Shown here piece by piece: positions 1 through 6,223 of a DNA stretch of 13,221 nt. Location: contig JAEEQO010000068.1 of the NCBI GenBank assembly GCA_016285335.1, positions 1-13,221 of the forward strand, written 5' to 3'. The notes under the pieces were generated by a model. That model was given only the letters and a program-made list of their open reading frames with translations, ran no database searches and was not told the origin of the DNA. Made by a program: the position numbers and the translations under genes. This DNA is from Victivallales bacterium. Its GTDB lineage: Bacteria; Verrucomicrobiota; Lentisphaeria; Victivallales; UBA1829. Each line of letters begins with the position of its first letter. Positions within the stretch are counted from its first letter, which is position 1.

Positions 1-97
1 CGCCGGGTCCCTGCGGACCAGCCTGCGGGCCTCTCGCTGCCGCGCCGGGTCCCTGCGGACCAGCCTGCGGGCCTCTCGCCGTCGCGCCGGGTCCCTG
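1..97 (-). repeat. 42-base in-frame tandem repeats
   Basis: The 42-base unit occurs at 1-42 and 43-84 and starts again at 85 before diverging. It encodes 14 residues of the Pro/Gly/Gln/Ala type. The array may continue past the left edge, so the copy number is unknown. A period divisible by three keeps the host frame open. Confidence 0.85.
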
Positions 98-430
98 TTG
101 ACGTTCCTGCCCCTGACGAGGCATCAGGCCGAAACCGCCGAAGCCTCCGCCGAAACCGCCGAACGGTCCCTGCTGGGGTCCCATGCCGAAGCCTCCGCCG
201 AATCCGCCCTGCTGCGCTCTTGCGCCGCCCTGACGGCCGCCCTGCTGCGGCATCATGCCGAATCCGCCCTGACGGCCCTGCTGCGCTCTTGCGCCGCCCT
301 GACGGCCGCCCTGCTGACGTCCCATCTGCGGGCCGGGGCCGAAACCGGGCGCCTGTGCGTTTGCGATGCCGGATGTTCCAAGTCCTCCGATGAGGAGTCC
401 AAGTACTGCGAATGTAAGGAATTTGTTCAT
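1..430 (-). CDS. Secreted Gly/Gln/Pro-rich repeat protein, N-terminal part (C-terminus beyond left edge)
   Basis: The reading frame starts at the ATG at 428-430 and is still open at base 1, so about 143 residues are visible. A near-perfect Shine-Dalgarno (AAGGAGG) lies a few bases upstream, which makes this start convincing. Residues 1-25 form a signal peptide: MNK, a hydrophobic stretch, then ANA just before QA, a signal peptidase I type site. The mature part is low-complexity, built of GGRQGGARAQQG, GGFGGGFG and a 14-residue PGA(A/T)ARGPQAGPQG unit that is repeated up to the window edge. No catalytic domain is visible. It is exported and probably a surface, matrix or envelope protein, but I do not recognise a family. 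It lies downstream of larE on the same strand, 216 bases away, and has its own strong ribosome binding site. Confidence 0.8.
   Translation of the reverse strand, partial: MNKFLTFAVLGLLIGGLGTSGIANAQAPGFGPGPQMGRQQGGRQGGARAQQGRQGGFGMMPQQGGRQGGARAQQGGFGGGFGMGPQQGPFGGFGGGFGGFGLMPRQGQERQQGPGATARGPQAGPQGPGAAARGPQAGPQGPG
207..316 (-). repeat. 41-base direct repeat inside the Gly/Gln-rich gene
   Basis: The segments 207-247 and 276-316 are identical by eye and offset by 69 bases (23 codons). They encode the QQGGRQGGARAQQG type segment twice. This suggests internal duplication by slippage or recombination. Confidence 0.75.
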
Positions 431-646
431 AGCAGCCTCCTTGTGTTGATTGTTCAGACCGTATTTTCCTGCGGCTTCCCGACCGCTGTATTCAAGAATG
501 CGGCTTTCCCGTCGAATCAACGCCCCGCATCAATTATTTTCGAATATGATTGATGTCTCGACGGGAAAGCGCATCTTTAAGAACGCGTTTTCTCCGTCGA
601 ATCTACAAAAGTTTTCCGTTTTTTCGAAAAAAACACGTTTTCCGGT
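431..646. other. Structured intergenic spacer with three complementary arms
   Basis: This is the gap between larE and the left-edge gene, and no credible gene is seen in it. Arm A (498-515) pairs with arm B (558-574): a 13-bp stem, a one-base bulge at 502, then 4 more bp. It is extended inward by 516-520 pairing with 550-554. Arm C (585-600) is a near copy of arm A and can pair with arm B instead (7 bp, a bulge, then about 8 bp with one G-U). A palindromic TTTTTTCGAAAAAA lies at 619-632, flanked by two GTTTTCCG copies (611-618 and 637-644). It may act as a leader or attenuator for the left-edge gene, or be a repeat element. No T-run follows the arms, so it is not a classic terminator. Confidence 0.6.
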
Positions 647-1477
647 TCAGAGCGGGTTGTCTTCCCGGTTGAGAAACGGCTCGTCCATGCTGCCGGAGCG
701 GAATCCCTCCAGGTCGAGCGTGACATACGGGAACCCGATGCGCCGGAGTTCGAACGCGATCTCGAAGCGTTTTCCGGCCGCGAGTTCGAAGCCGTCCGGG
801 TCGGTTTCGAGGCGCGCGACGTCCCCGTGAACGCGCAGACGCACCACGTTCATGCCGATTTCGCGCAGATACGCTTCGCCGCGTTCCGCCTTCCGAAGCG
901 CATCGTCCGTCAGGACCGTGCCGTAGGGGAACCGCGTGGCGAGGCACGGCATGGAGGGCTTGTCCGCGACGGGGACCAGCAGTTCGCGGGCGGCGGCGCG
1001 GATCTCGTCTTTCGAAAACCCGCAGAGCGCCAGCGGGCTCAGAACGCCGAGTTCCTCCAGCGCCTTGCGTCCGGGGCGGTACACTTTCGTGTCGTCGGCG
1101 TTGGTGCCGTCCACGAGGTTCCTGATGCCGTGCGCGGCGGCGATGCGCTTCATCTCGGAAAAGAGGTTGCGCTTGCAGTGATAGCAGCGGTCCTTCGGGT
1201 TCGTGCGCAGCACGGGATCGGACAGCACGTCGCGGTCGACGCGTTCGGCGGGCACGCCGAGTTCGTCCGCCAATTTCAGCGCGGACGCGGTCTCCTCCGC
1301 CGTGTGGAACGCCGTGGCGAAGACGACCGCGAGCAGAGAAAACGGCTTCCGGGCGTGCAGTTCGGAGAGAACGGTCAGGAGCAGGGCGCTGTCGACGCCG
1401 CCGGAAAATGCCGCGCAGACGCCGTCCGCGCTGAGCTCTTCCAGCATCCGGCGGAGTTCGTTCAGCTTAGTTTCCAT
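647..1477 (-). CDS. larE: LarE, ATP-dependent sulfur transferase of nickel-pincer cofactor synthesis
   Basis: LarE adenylates the two carboxylates of the biscarboxylic pyridinium mononucleotide made by LarB and converts them to thiocarboxylates in the cytoplasm. The 276 residues match the family length. The PP-loop SGGVDS is at residues 25-30. The family segment RFPYGT follows CLAT near 178-187, and a C-terminal YVTLDLEGFRSG block is present. Cys178 aligns with the sacrificial Cys176 of Lactobacillus plantarum LarE. Cys98 and Cys101 (RCYHCK) sit where that enzyme, as I recall it, has WYYAK. This three-cysteine set is that of LarE proteins using an iron-sulfur cluster. The start overlaps the end of larC by 11 bases, and only a weak GGGA precedes it, which suggests translational coupling. 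The function is confident; the cluster chemistry is inferred. Confidence 0.95.
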   Translation of the reverse strand: METKLNELRRMLEELSADGVCAAFSGGVDSALLLTVLSELHARKPFSLLAVVFATAFHTAEETASALKLADELGVPAERVDRDVLSDPVLRTNPKDRCYHCKRNLFSEMKRIAAAHGIRNLVDGTNADDTKVYRPGRKALEELGVLSPLALCGFSKDEIRAAARELLVPVADKPSMPCLATRFPYGTVLTDDALRKAERGEAYLREIGMNVVRLRVHGDVARLETDPDGFELAAGKRFEIAFELRRIGFPYVTLDLEGFRSGSMDEPFLNREDNPL

Positions 1478-2804
1478 CGTTTTTTCCCGCAGTCTCCGCG
1501 GCGTCGCGGAAGAGGTCGGCGAACGGCACGCCGGATGCGGCCGCGAGCGCCTTGACGCTTTCGTATTCGGGGTAGTAGAACGTCCGCCCGTCGAAGCAGC
1601 ATTTCTTGACCTGCACGGTTCCGGCGGGCAGCGCCACGTTCACGACCGTACGGGCGAGGCAGGTGCGCCCTGCCGGAAGTCTGCGGATGCCGATGGAGCT
1701 CGTCTGCGTGAAGATGATGCGTTCGAGTTCGGACACGTCGGCGTTGCGGCAGATCACGCGCAGAAGCCATGCCGGGCGGTTTTTCTTCATGAAGACGGGG
1801 ATGTAATGAACGTCCAGCGCGCCGGCGTCGAGCAGGGATTCCATGGCGAGGCCGAGCGCTTCCCCGGTCGAATCGTCGATATTGGTCTCCAGGATCGTGA
1901 TTTCGGCGGGCGGCGCATCCGTCCGCGCCGTTTCTTCGATCAGCATCGCCCGAAGCACGTTCGGCATGCCGAAGTCGCGTTTGCCTGCGCCGAGGCCGAT
2001 CTTCGCGATGGTGAAGGAGCCGGGCAGGGCGGAACGCGTCCGGATCGCGGCGGCGATGGCGGCCCCGGTCGGCGTGACCATTTCGCCCTCCACGCCGGGC
2101 AGGATGCGGAGCGGCAGGCCGTGCGCGGCGGCGATGTTCGCCACGGCGGGCACCGGGATGGGAAGCATGCCGTGCTGGCACTCGACGAATCCCGTGCCTT
2201 CGCTGAGGCCGGAGACGATCACGTCGTCGATCCCGAGGTCGTCGAGGCAGACCGCGGCGGCGGCGATGTCCACGATGGAGTCGATGGCGCCGACCTCGTG
2301 GAAATGCACCTCTTCGACGGGTTTGCCGTGCGCCTTCGATTCCGCCTCGGCCACGATGCCGAAGATCTTCAGCGCGAGCTCGCGGGCGCGCGGGCTGAGA
2401 CTGCCGCTGTTCAGGATCGCCGTCACGTCCGCCAGATTGCGGTGTTCGTGCGGATGATGATGTTCGTGATGGTGCTCATGTCCGTGCTCATGATCGTGAT
2501 GATGCCCGTGCTCATGCTCATGGGCTTCATGATGGTGTTCGTGTTCGAGCGCCGCCTCGTGTTCGTGCTCATGTTCATGATGATGTTCGTGATGATGTTC
2601 GTGCTCGAGTTCGACGTCGAACGAACATGCGTCGACGCCGTGCGAATTCGCGCGGCCGATGGAGACGGAATAGCCTTCCACGTTCAGGCTTTCGAGCGCG
2701 GCGAGGAGTTTGATCTTCGAAGCGCCGAGGTCGAGCAGCGCGGCCACGGTCATGTCGCCGCTGATCCCGGTGGCGCATTCGAGGTAGAGGATTTGCTTGT
2801 TCAT
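1467..2804 (-). CDS. larC: LarC, CTP-dependent nickel insertion protein with His-rich insert
   Basis: LarC inserts Ni into the bisthiocarboxylic pyridinium nucleotide from LarE in a CTP-dependent reaction, completing NPN. Of 445 residues, the N-terminal block is YLECATGISGDMTVAALLDLG (about 7-27), followed by a His/Glu-rich stretch at 68-121 with 31 His in 54 residues. Then come HFHEVGAIDSIVDI (167-180), TPTGAA (244-249), ETNIDD (306-311) and MKKNRP (339-344), all DUF111/LarC signatures. The gene is one uninterrupted frame, unlike L. plantarum, where larC1 and larC2 need a frameshift. Its ATG shares an ATGA with the larB stop and is preceded by AAAGGGA inside larB. The His stretch probably binds or stores nickel, which is inference from composition. 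Confidence 0.96.
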   Translation of the reverse strand: MNKQILYLECATGISGDMTVAALLDLGASKIKLLAALESLNVEGYSVSIGRANSHGVDACSFDVELEHEHHHEHHHEHEHEHEAALEHEHHHEAHEHEHGHHHDHEHGHEHHHEHHHPHEHRNLADVTAILNSGSLSPRARELALKIFGIVAEAESKAHGKPVEEVHFHEVGAIDSIVDIAAAAVCLDDLGIDDVIVSGLSEGTGFVECQHGMLPIPVPAVANIAAAHGLPLRILPGVEGEMVTPTGAAIAAAIRTRSALPGSFTIAKIGLGAGKRDFGMPNVLRAMLIEETARTDAPPAEITILETNIDDSTGEALGLAMESLLDAGALDVHYIPVFMKKNRPAWLLRVICRNADVSELERIIFTQTSSIGIRRLPAGRTCLARTVVNVALPAGTVQVKKCCFDGRTFYYPEYESVKALAAASGVPFADLFRDAAETAGKNDGN

Positions 2805-3556
2805 GGCCGGTTTCCCTTTACGGCGAGCGAGTTGATGCGTGCGGCGAGATACCCCGCGCCGAATCCGTTGTCGATGTTCACGACGGACATGCCTTCGGCG
2901 CAGGAATTGAGCATGGTCAGCAGGGGCGCGATGCCTTCGAACGAGGCGCCGTAGCCCACGGAGGTCGGCACGGCCACGACGGGCACGGAAACGAGCCCGG
3001 CGATCACGCCGCCGAGTGCGCCCTCCATCCCGGCGATCGCGACGACTGCGTTCGCGGTGCGGATCTCGTCCAGGGAGGCGAAAAGGCGGTGGATGCCGGC
3101 GATCCCGACATCGTAGCAGCGCTTCACGTTCGCCCCGAAGAATTCGGCGGTCTTCGCCGCTTCCTCGGCGACCGGGAGATCGGACGTGCCGGCCGTGCAG
3201 ACCGCCACGCAGCCGACTTTCGGCTTCGGATTCCGCATGACGAACAGCAGACGCGACACGGGGTCGTACTGGACCTCGGGGAGGGCGGCACGGACAAATT
3301 CGGCCTGTTCGGGCGAGGTGCGCGTGCCGATGGCGTTTCCGCCCGCGGAAATGAACCGTTCGAAGATCGTCCGGATCTGTTCGGCGGTCTTCCCGGCGCA
3401 GAACACGGTTTCGATGCCGCCGCGCCGGAGCTGCCTGTGGTGGTCGAGCTTCGCGAATCCGATGTCCTCGTACGGGAGCTTGTTCAGGAGCTCAAGCGCC
3501 TGTTCGCGCGAAATCGCTCCGCTGCGGAAATCGTCGAGGATTCTGCCTGCATCCAT
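2801..3556 (-). CDS. larB: LarB, nicotinate adenine dinucleotide carboxylase/hydrolase
   Basis: LarB catalyses the first step to the nickel-pincer nucleotide: it carboxylates the pyridinium ring of nicotinic acid adenine dinucleotide and hydrolyses the phosphoanhydride, releasing AMP. It has 251 residues from the chosen ATG at 3554-3556, close to the usual length of about 246. Visible motifs are an N-terminal region with R.LRRGG (41-47), YDVGIAGIHRL (148-158), AGMEGALGGVIAGL (175-188), VPTSVGYG (196-203) and LNSCAEG with Cys219, equivalent to the Cys221 that bonds the substrate in L. plantarum LarB, then VVNIDNGFGAG. The frame stays open 58 codons upstream, but that part translates the repeat block at 3597-3735. 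The family homology begins at MDAGRILDDF, and AAAGGA lies just upstream of this ATG. The end overlaps larC by four bases. Confidence 0.96.
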   Translation of the reverse strand: MDAGRILDDFRSGAISREQALELLNKLPYEDIGFAKLDHHRQLRRGGIETVFCAGKTAEQIRTIFERFISAGGNAIGTRTSPEQAEFVRAALPEVQYDPVSRLLFVMRNPKPKVGCVAVCTAGTSDLPVAEEAAKTAEFFGANVKRCYDVGIAGIHRLFASLDEIRTANAVVAIAGMEGALGGVIAGLVSVPVVAVPTSVGYGASFEGIAPLLTMLNSCAEGMSVVNIDNGFGAGYLAARINSLAVKGNRP

Positions 3557-3751
3557 GAATGTGGTTCCTTTCTGTTGTGTCGTGCTGTCAGGAACGGGAG
3601 GACAAGTCCTCCACTGATGCAGTGCCTTGCTTTGCAACGGCACAAGGACAAGTCCTTGACTGCGCCAGCGCCCCGCTTTGCAACGGCAACAAGGACAAGT
3701 CCTTGACTGCGCCAGTGCATCGCTTTGCAACGGCGCGGGGCGTGAATTGAA
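3557..3751 (-). other. Spacer and leader between the lipoprotein gene and larB
   Basis: These 195 bases separate the binding-protein stop from the larB start on the same strand. They are filled mostly by the three tandem structured repeats at 3597-3735, followed on the minus strand by a short stretch with the larB ribosome binding site. No convincing -35/-10 pair was found, so the larB promoter is unlocated. Confidence 0.6.
3597..3735 (-). repeat. Three tandem 46-47-base repeats, each with two hairpins
   Basis: Hairpin starts at 3597, 3643 and 3690 give a period of 46 and then 47. Each unit holds a 7-bp stem with a TT centre (on the minus strand CAAGGAC-TT-GTCCTTG in two copies and GGAGGAC-TT-GTCCTCC in the third). 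Next to it is a 4-5-bp stem of the (A/G)CTG-N3-CAGT type, and then a conserved GCCGTTGCAAAGC box. Two stem positions change on both sides together. The second stem of the middle unit keeps a G-U pair only on the minus strand. This points to an element acting as RNA or DNA structure. Related copies elsewhere in the genome are likely but unseen. Confidence 0.8.
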
Positions 3752-5230
3752 TCAGAGGCCGTTCGCTTCGATGGTTTTGTAGCGCGTGTTGTATTTGCGG
3801 AACAACGCCTGAAGTTCGCCGTTGGCGCGTTTTGCCGCGATGACTTTGTCGGCGGCGGCTTTCGCCTCGGAATTGTTGAGGTTGAACGCGAAGCCGTATT
3901 CTTCGGCTGGGATAGCGATGTTCAGCATTTTGACTTGGCCGATGTACTTTCCGGCGGCCAGGTCGGCTTCGCTTTCGTCATCGATGAAGGCGTCGATCTC
4001 GCGGTCAATGAGGGCGATGATCCCTTCCGTGGCATTGTCGAAATGCTGCGTTGTTTTTGCATGCAGCTTGGTGACGGCGAAGTCCTCGTTGGTGGTGCCT
4101 TTCTTTGCGCCGATGGTCTTGTGGGCCAGGTCTTCGACTTTCTCGAACATGGCGTCCTCGCGGACCAGGACCCTGCGGAGACCGTCCTCGTAGGAGTTGG
4201 AGAAAAGCACCTGCGCGGAACGTTCCTCGGTGATGGAGATGCCGGACGCGCCCATGTCGGCCGCGCCGCTCGCGACGAGCGGAAGGACTTCGGAGAACGG
4301 CACGACCTTGATCTGGAGCGGGCGTTTGAGCTCGGCGGCGATGGCCTCTGCCATTTCGATGTCGACGCCGACGATGCGGTTGTTGTCGACGAAGACGAAC
4401 GGGGCGAACGAGGTCTCGATGCAGAGGACGAACGGCTTCACTCCTTCCTCGACCTTCGCGCCGGTGCCGAGCTTGATGAGGGAGTTGATGTGGTTGGTGC
4501 GGCTTTCCAGCAGCTTGCCGGAGAGCTTGAAGTTGTCGATCACCTTGTTCGCCTTATCCGCGAGGGCGGAATTCTTCTTGTTGAAGCAGAGGCCGTACTG
4601 TTCCTTGCTCAGCGGCTTTTCCAGAATCCGGAACATGTCGCCGGTCTCCTTGAGCAGGATCTCCGCCTGCATGCGGTCCATCACGGCGGCGTCGGCCCTG
4701 CGGTCGATCAGGGCGGTGTTCACTTCCTCCTGGGAGAGGAACGGCAGAACGGATCTCGGCTGGATGTGTTCGCGGAGAAGTTCAAGATCGCTGGTGCCTT
4801 CCTGCGCTGTCACGCGGGCGCTCTTCAGGGTAGCGGCGTCTTCGATGGAGGAGTCCTTCGGCACGACGATCACCTGGGCGGAGATGTCGTAGACGGTGGA
4901 GAACAGCACGCGCTGTGCGCGCTGCGGGTTGATCGAAATGCCGGCCGCGCCGATGTCGACCTTGCCCATTGCCACGAGCGTGAAGATCTGCTGGAACGGC
5001 ACGATCTTGTACTGGACCGGACGGCCGAGTTCCTTTCCGATCGCCTCGATGAGGTCGATGTCGATGCCCGCGACGGGATCGTTTTCATCTCCGGTGTAGT
5101 AGCAGTAGGGCGACGTGGAGGCTTCGCATGCGACGATCAGGGGTTTTCCCTTTTCGTCGTCGTTCGAGCATGACGGCAGAAGAGCCGCGCCGAGAAGCAG
5201 AATGGCGAGGAGACGGAAGAGTTTATTCAT
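3752..5230 (-). CDS. Lipoprotein with two fused solute-binding (SBP_bac_3) domains
   Basis: This is a predicted membrane-anchored substrate-binding protein of the polar amino acid ABC transporter type. Residues 1-21 form a lipoprotein signal: MNKLFR, a hydrophobic core, and lipobox LPSC with Cys21. Two homologous type-3 binding domains follow, at about 30-243 and 266-482. Each has a GIDIDLIEAIG/GVDIEMAEAIA block, a VPF block, DIGAAGISI/DMGASGISI, an RVLFS/QVLFS segment and a YGLCFN/YGFAFN segment. At 492 residues it is about twice a normal single-domain protein. No permease or ATPase gene is nearby, so it may serve a remote transporter or act as a sensor. GAGAAAGG precedes the ATG. The ligand cannot be read from the sequence, and a link to the lar genes rests only on proximity. 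Confidence 0.9.
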   Translation of the reverse strand: MNKLFRLLAILLLGAALLPSCSNDDEKGKPLIVACEASTSPYCYYTGDENDPVAGIDIDLIEAIGKELGRPVQYKIVPFQQIFTLVAMGKVDIGAAGISINPQRAQRVLFSTVYDISAQVIVVPKDSSIEDAATLKSARVTAQEGTSDLELLREHIQPRSVLPFLSQEEVNTALIDRRADAAVMDRMQAEILLKETGDMFRILEKPLSKEQYGLCFNKKNSALADKANKVIDNFKLSGKLLESRTNHINSLIKLGTGAKVEEGVKPFVLCIETSFAPFVFVDNNRIVGVDIEMAEAIAAELKRPLQIKVVPFSEVLPLVASGAADMGASGISITEERSAQVLFSNSYEDGLRRVLVREDAMFEKVEDLAHKTIGAKKGTTNEDFAVTKLHAKTTQHFDNATEGIIALIDREIDAFIDDESEADLAAGKYIGQVKMLNIAIPAEEYGFAFNLNNSEAKAAADKVIAAKRANGELQALFRKYNTRYKTIEANGL

Positions 5231-5271
5231 GGAAAACCTTTCTCCATTTGGGGATGAAGATGATTGAGTTC

Positions 5272-5293
5272 AAAAAACAATGCGGCGACCGCA
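5272..5293 (-). terminator. Possible intrinsic terminator or leader attenuator
   Basis: On the minus strand a GC-rich 5-bp hairpin (TGCGG-TCG-CCGCA, 5281-5293) is followed at once by TTG and a run of six T. It could end the transcript from the thioredoxin-like/phosphatase pair. If the promoter proposed at 5303-5330 is real, it would instead lie in the leader of the binding-protein gene. The stem is short, so confidence is limited. Confidence 0.4.
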
Positions 5294-5302
5294 ATTACCC
5301 AT

Positions 5303-5330
5303 AAAATATCACGTGTTTTCAATAATTCAA
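5303..5330 (-). promoter_or_regulatory. Possible promoter for the double binding-domain lipoprotein
   Basis: On the minus strand TTGAAT (5325-5330) and TATTTT (5303-5308) are separated by 16 bases, in an AT-rich gap. Each box matches four of six consensus bases. No better pair is seen closer to the gene. The short hairpin plus T-run then falls inside the transcript leader. Confidence 0.3.
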
Positions 5331-5346
5331 GAAAAAAGAGCGTTTT

Positions 5347-5499
5347 TTAAAGTATTTTTTCCGGTTTTTTGAAATTGATGCTCCGATGCGGGGGAAAACC
5401 GGGTTCCGGCGCCTCGTTTCGAACGGAATATGCCTCGTCCGCAAACGCAGTCGAGCGGACTTCTGCCGCGACGTTGGCGGTGAGGTAGGGCTTCTGCAT
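5347..5499 (-). CDS. Possible small protein of 50 residues
   Basis: An ATG at 5497-5499, 20 bases downstream of the phosphatase stop, opens 50 codons ending in TAA. It would be in the same transcript. AAGG-like sequence lies upstream, but the spacing is not ideal. The peptide is hydrophilic, with no signal peptide or recognisable domain, and ends in KKPEKIL. Frames this short arise by chance in GC-rich DNA, so this is a weak candidate. Confidence 0.2.
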   Translation of the reverse strand: MQKPYLTANVAAEVRSTAFADEAYSVRNEAPEPGFPPHRSINFKKPEKIL

Positions 5500-5519
5500 G
5501 CCGCCTTGCCTTTCCCGGT

Positions 5520-6215
5520 TCAGACGAACAGGCGGAACTTTTTGCCCGCGTCGAAATCGGGCAGCGCGTACGCCGCCGTCCAGACGCCGTCCGCGGCCCG
5601 CGTCAGCAGGATGCCGTGCAGGAATCCGCACCAGTCGTCATTCGAAAACCCGCGGACGCCGATCGCGGCCAGCGCCGCCATGATCAGGACGTCGTGCGAA
5701 ACGAAGATGGAGCAGGGCGAATCGAAAACGTTTCCGATGAGGAACTCCGTGATCTGCGCGCCGAAGGGGCGCATGTCCTTCAACCCTTCCGCGTGGCCCG
5801 TGGAGAAATACTCGCGCATCACGTTCTCCGTGTTGTGCGTACGGAGCATGGTCTCGAAATCGACCTCGCGCGAGAAGATCGTCAGGTCGCCGATCTCCGG
5901 GCAGTCGCGGATATCCCGCGCCGGAAAGCCGCCTCCTTCGATCAGGCAGAGGGCGGTATTGCGCGTTCTCTCGCGGGGAGAAGCGCCGAACGAAGCGTCG
6001 CCGAGGCCGGAAAGCAGTTTCCCGCAGCGTCGCGCGAGTTCTTCGCCTTCCGGAGTCAATACGGGATCGACAGAAAGCGCGCGCAGCGACTCGCGGATGG
6101 AATGGCGCACCATGAGCACGGTCCTGGCGGATTTTTCCGCGAGGGCGGGGATGGCGCTGTAGAAGACAGGCGACCGATCGATCCGGATGGAGTTCAGCAT
6201 CAGGGGAAAATGCAC
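5520..6215 (-). CDS. Histidine phosphatase superfamily protein
   Basis: This belongs to the phosphoglycerate mutase-like (RHG) superfamily; the substrate is unknown. From a GTG at 6213-6215 it has 231 residues. MVRHS at 35-39 gives Arg37 and the phospho-acceptor His38. LTPEGEELARRCG follows (53-65). SPRERTRNTA (79-88) supplies the second arginine, and VSHD (172-175) supplies the second catalytic histidine, His174. No signal peptide is evident, so it is probably cytoplasmic. The start lies only 8 bases after the thioredoxin-like stop and has no clear Shine-Dalgarno. An ATG at 6198-6200 is an alternative, and translation is probably coupled. The first strand must include TVLMVRHS, so starts later than about residue 25 are excluded. 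Confidence 0.85.
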   Translation of the reverse strand: MHFPLMLNSIRIDRSPVFYSAIPALAEKSARTVLMVRHSIRESLRALSVDPVLTPEGEELARRCGKLLSGLGDASFGASPRERTRNTALCLIEGGGFPARDIRDCPEIGDLTIFSREVDFETMLRTHNTENVMREYFSTGHAEGLKDMRPFGAQITEFLIGNVFDSPCSIFVSHDVLIMAALAAIGVRGFSNDDWCGFLHGILLTRAADGVWTAAYALPDFDAGKKFRLFV

Positions 6216-6223
6216 GGGAGATA

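Larger units (their letters stand above)
5231..5519. other. AT-rich gap before the lipoprotein gene, with a possible 50-residue ORF
   Basis: This gap between the phosphatase stop and the lipoprotein start is notably AT-rich at 5231-5390, in contrast to the GC-rich genes. It contains the candidate promoter and hairpin listed separately and a doubtful small ORF at 5347-5499. Nothing else was recognised. Confidence 0.5.

Noticed and set aside
1467..2804. Programmed frameshift in larC, as in Lactobacillus plantarum.
   Set aside because: The gene is one continuous frame with N- and C-terminal LarC motifs in phase, so no frameshift is needed.
1203..2954. Long plus-strand open frame across larE and larC, including an apparently hydrophobic Met/Val-rich stretch.
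   Set aside because: It is the complement of well-recognised genes. The hydrophobic stretch is the antisense reading of the LarC His codons. It has no ribosome binding site and no homology.
3557..3730. N-terminal extension of LarB to an upstream ATG at 3730.
   Set aside because: It translates the tandem repeat block. The family homology and a proper ribosome binding site both begin at 3556.
3597..3735. CRISPR array.
   Set aside because: The units are contiguous 46-47-base repeats with no unique spacers and only three copies. No cas genes are near.
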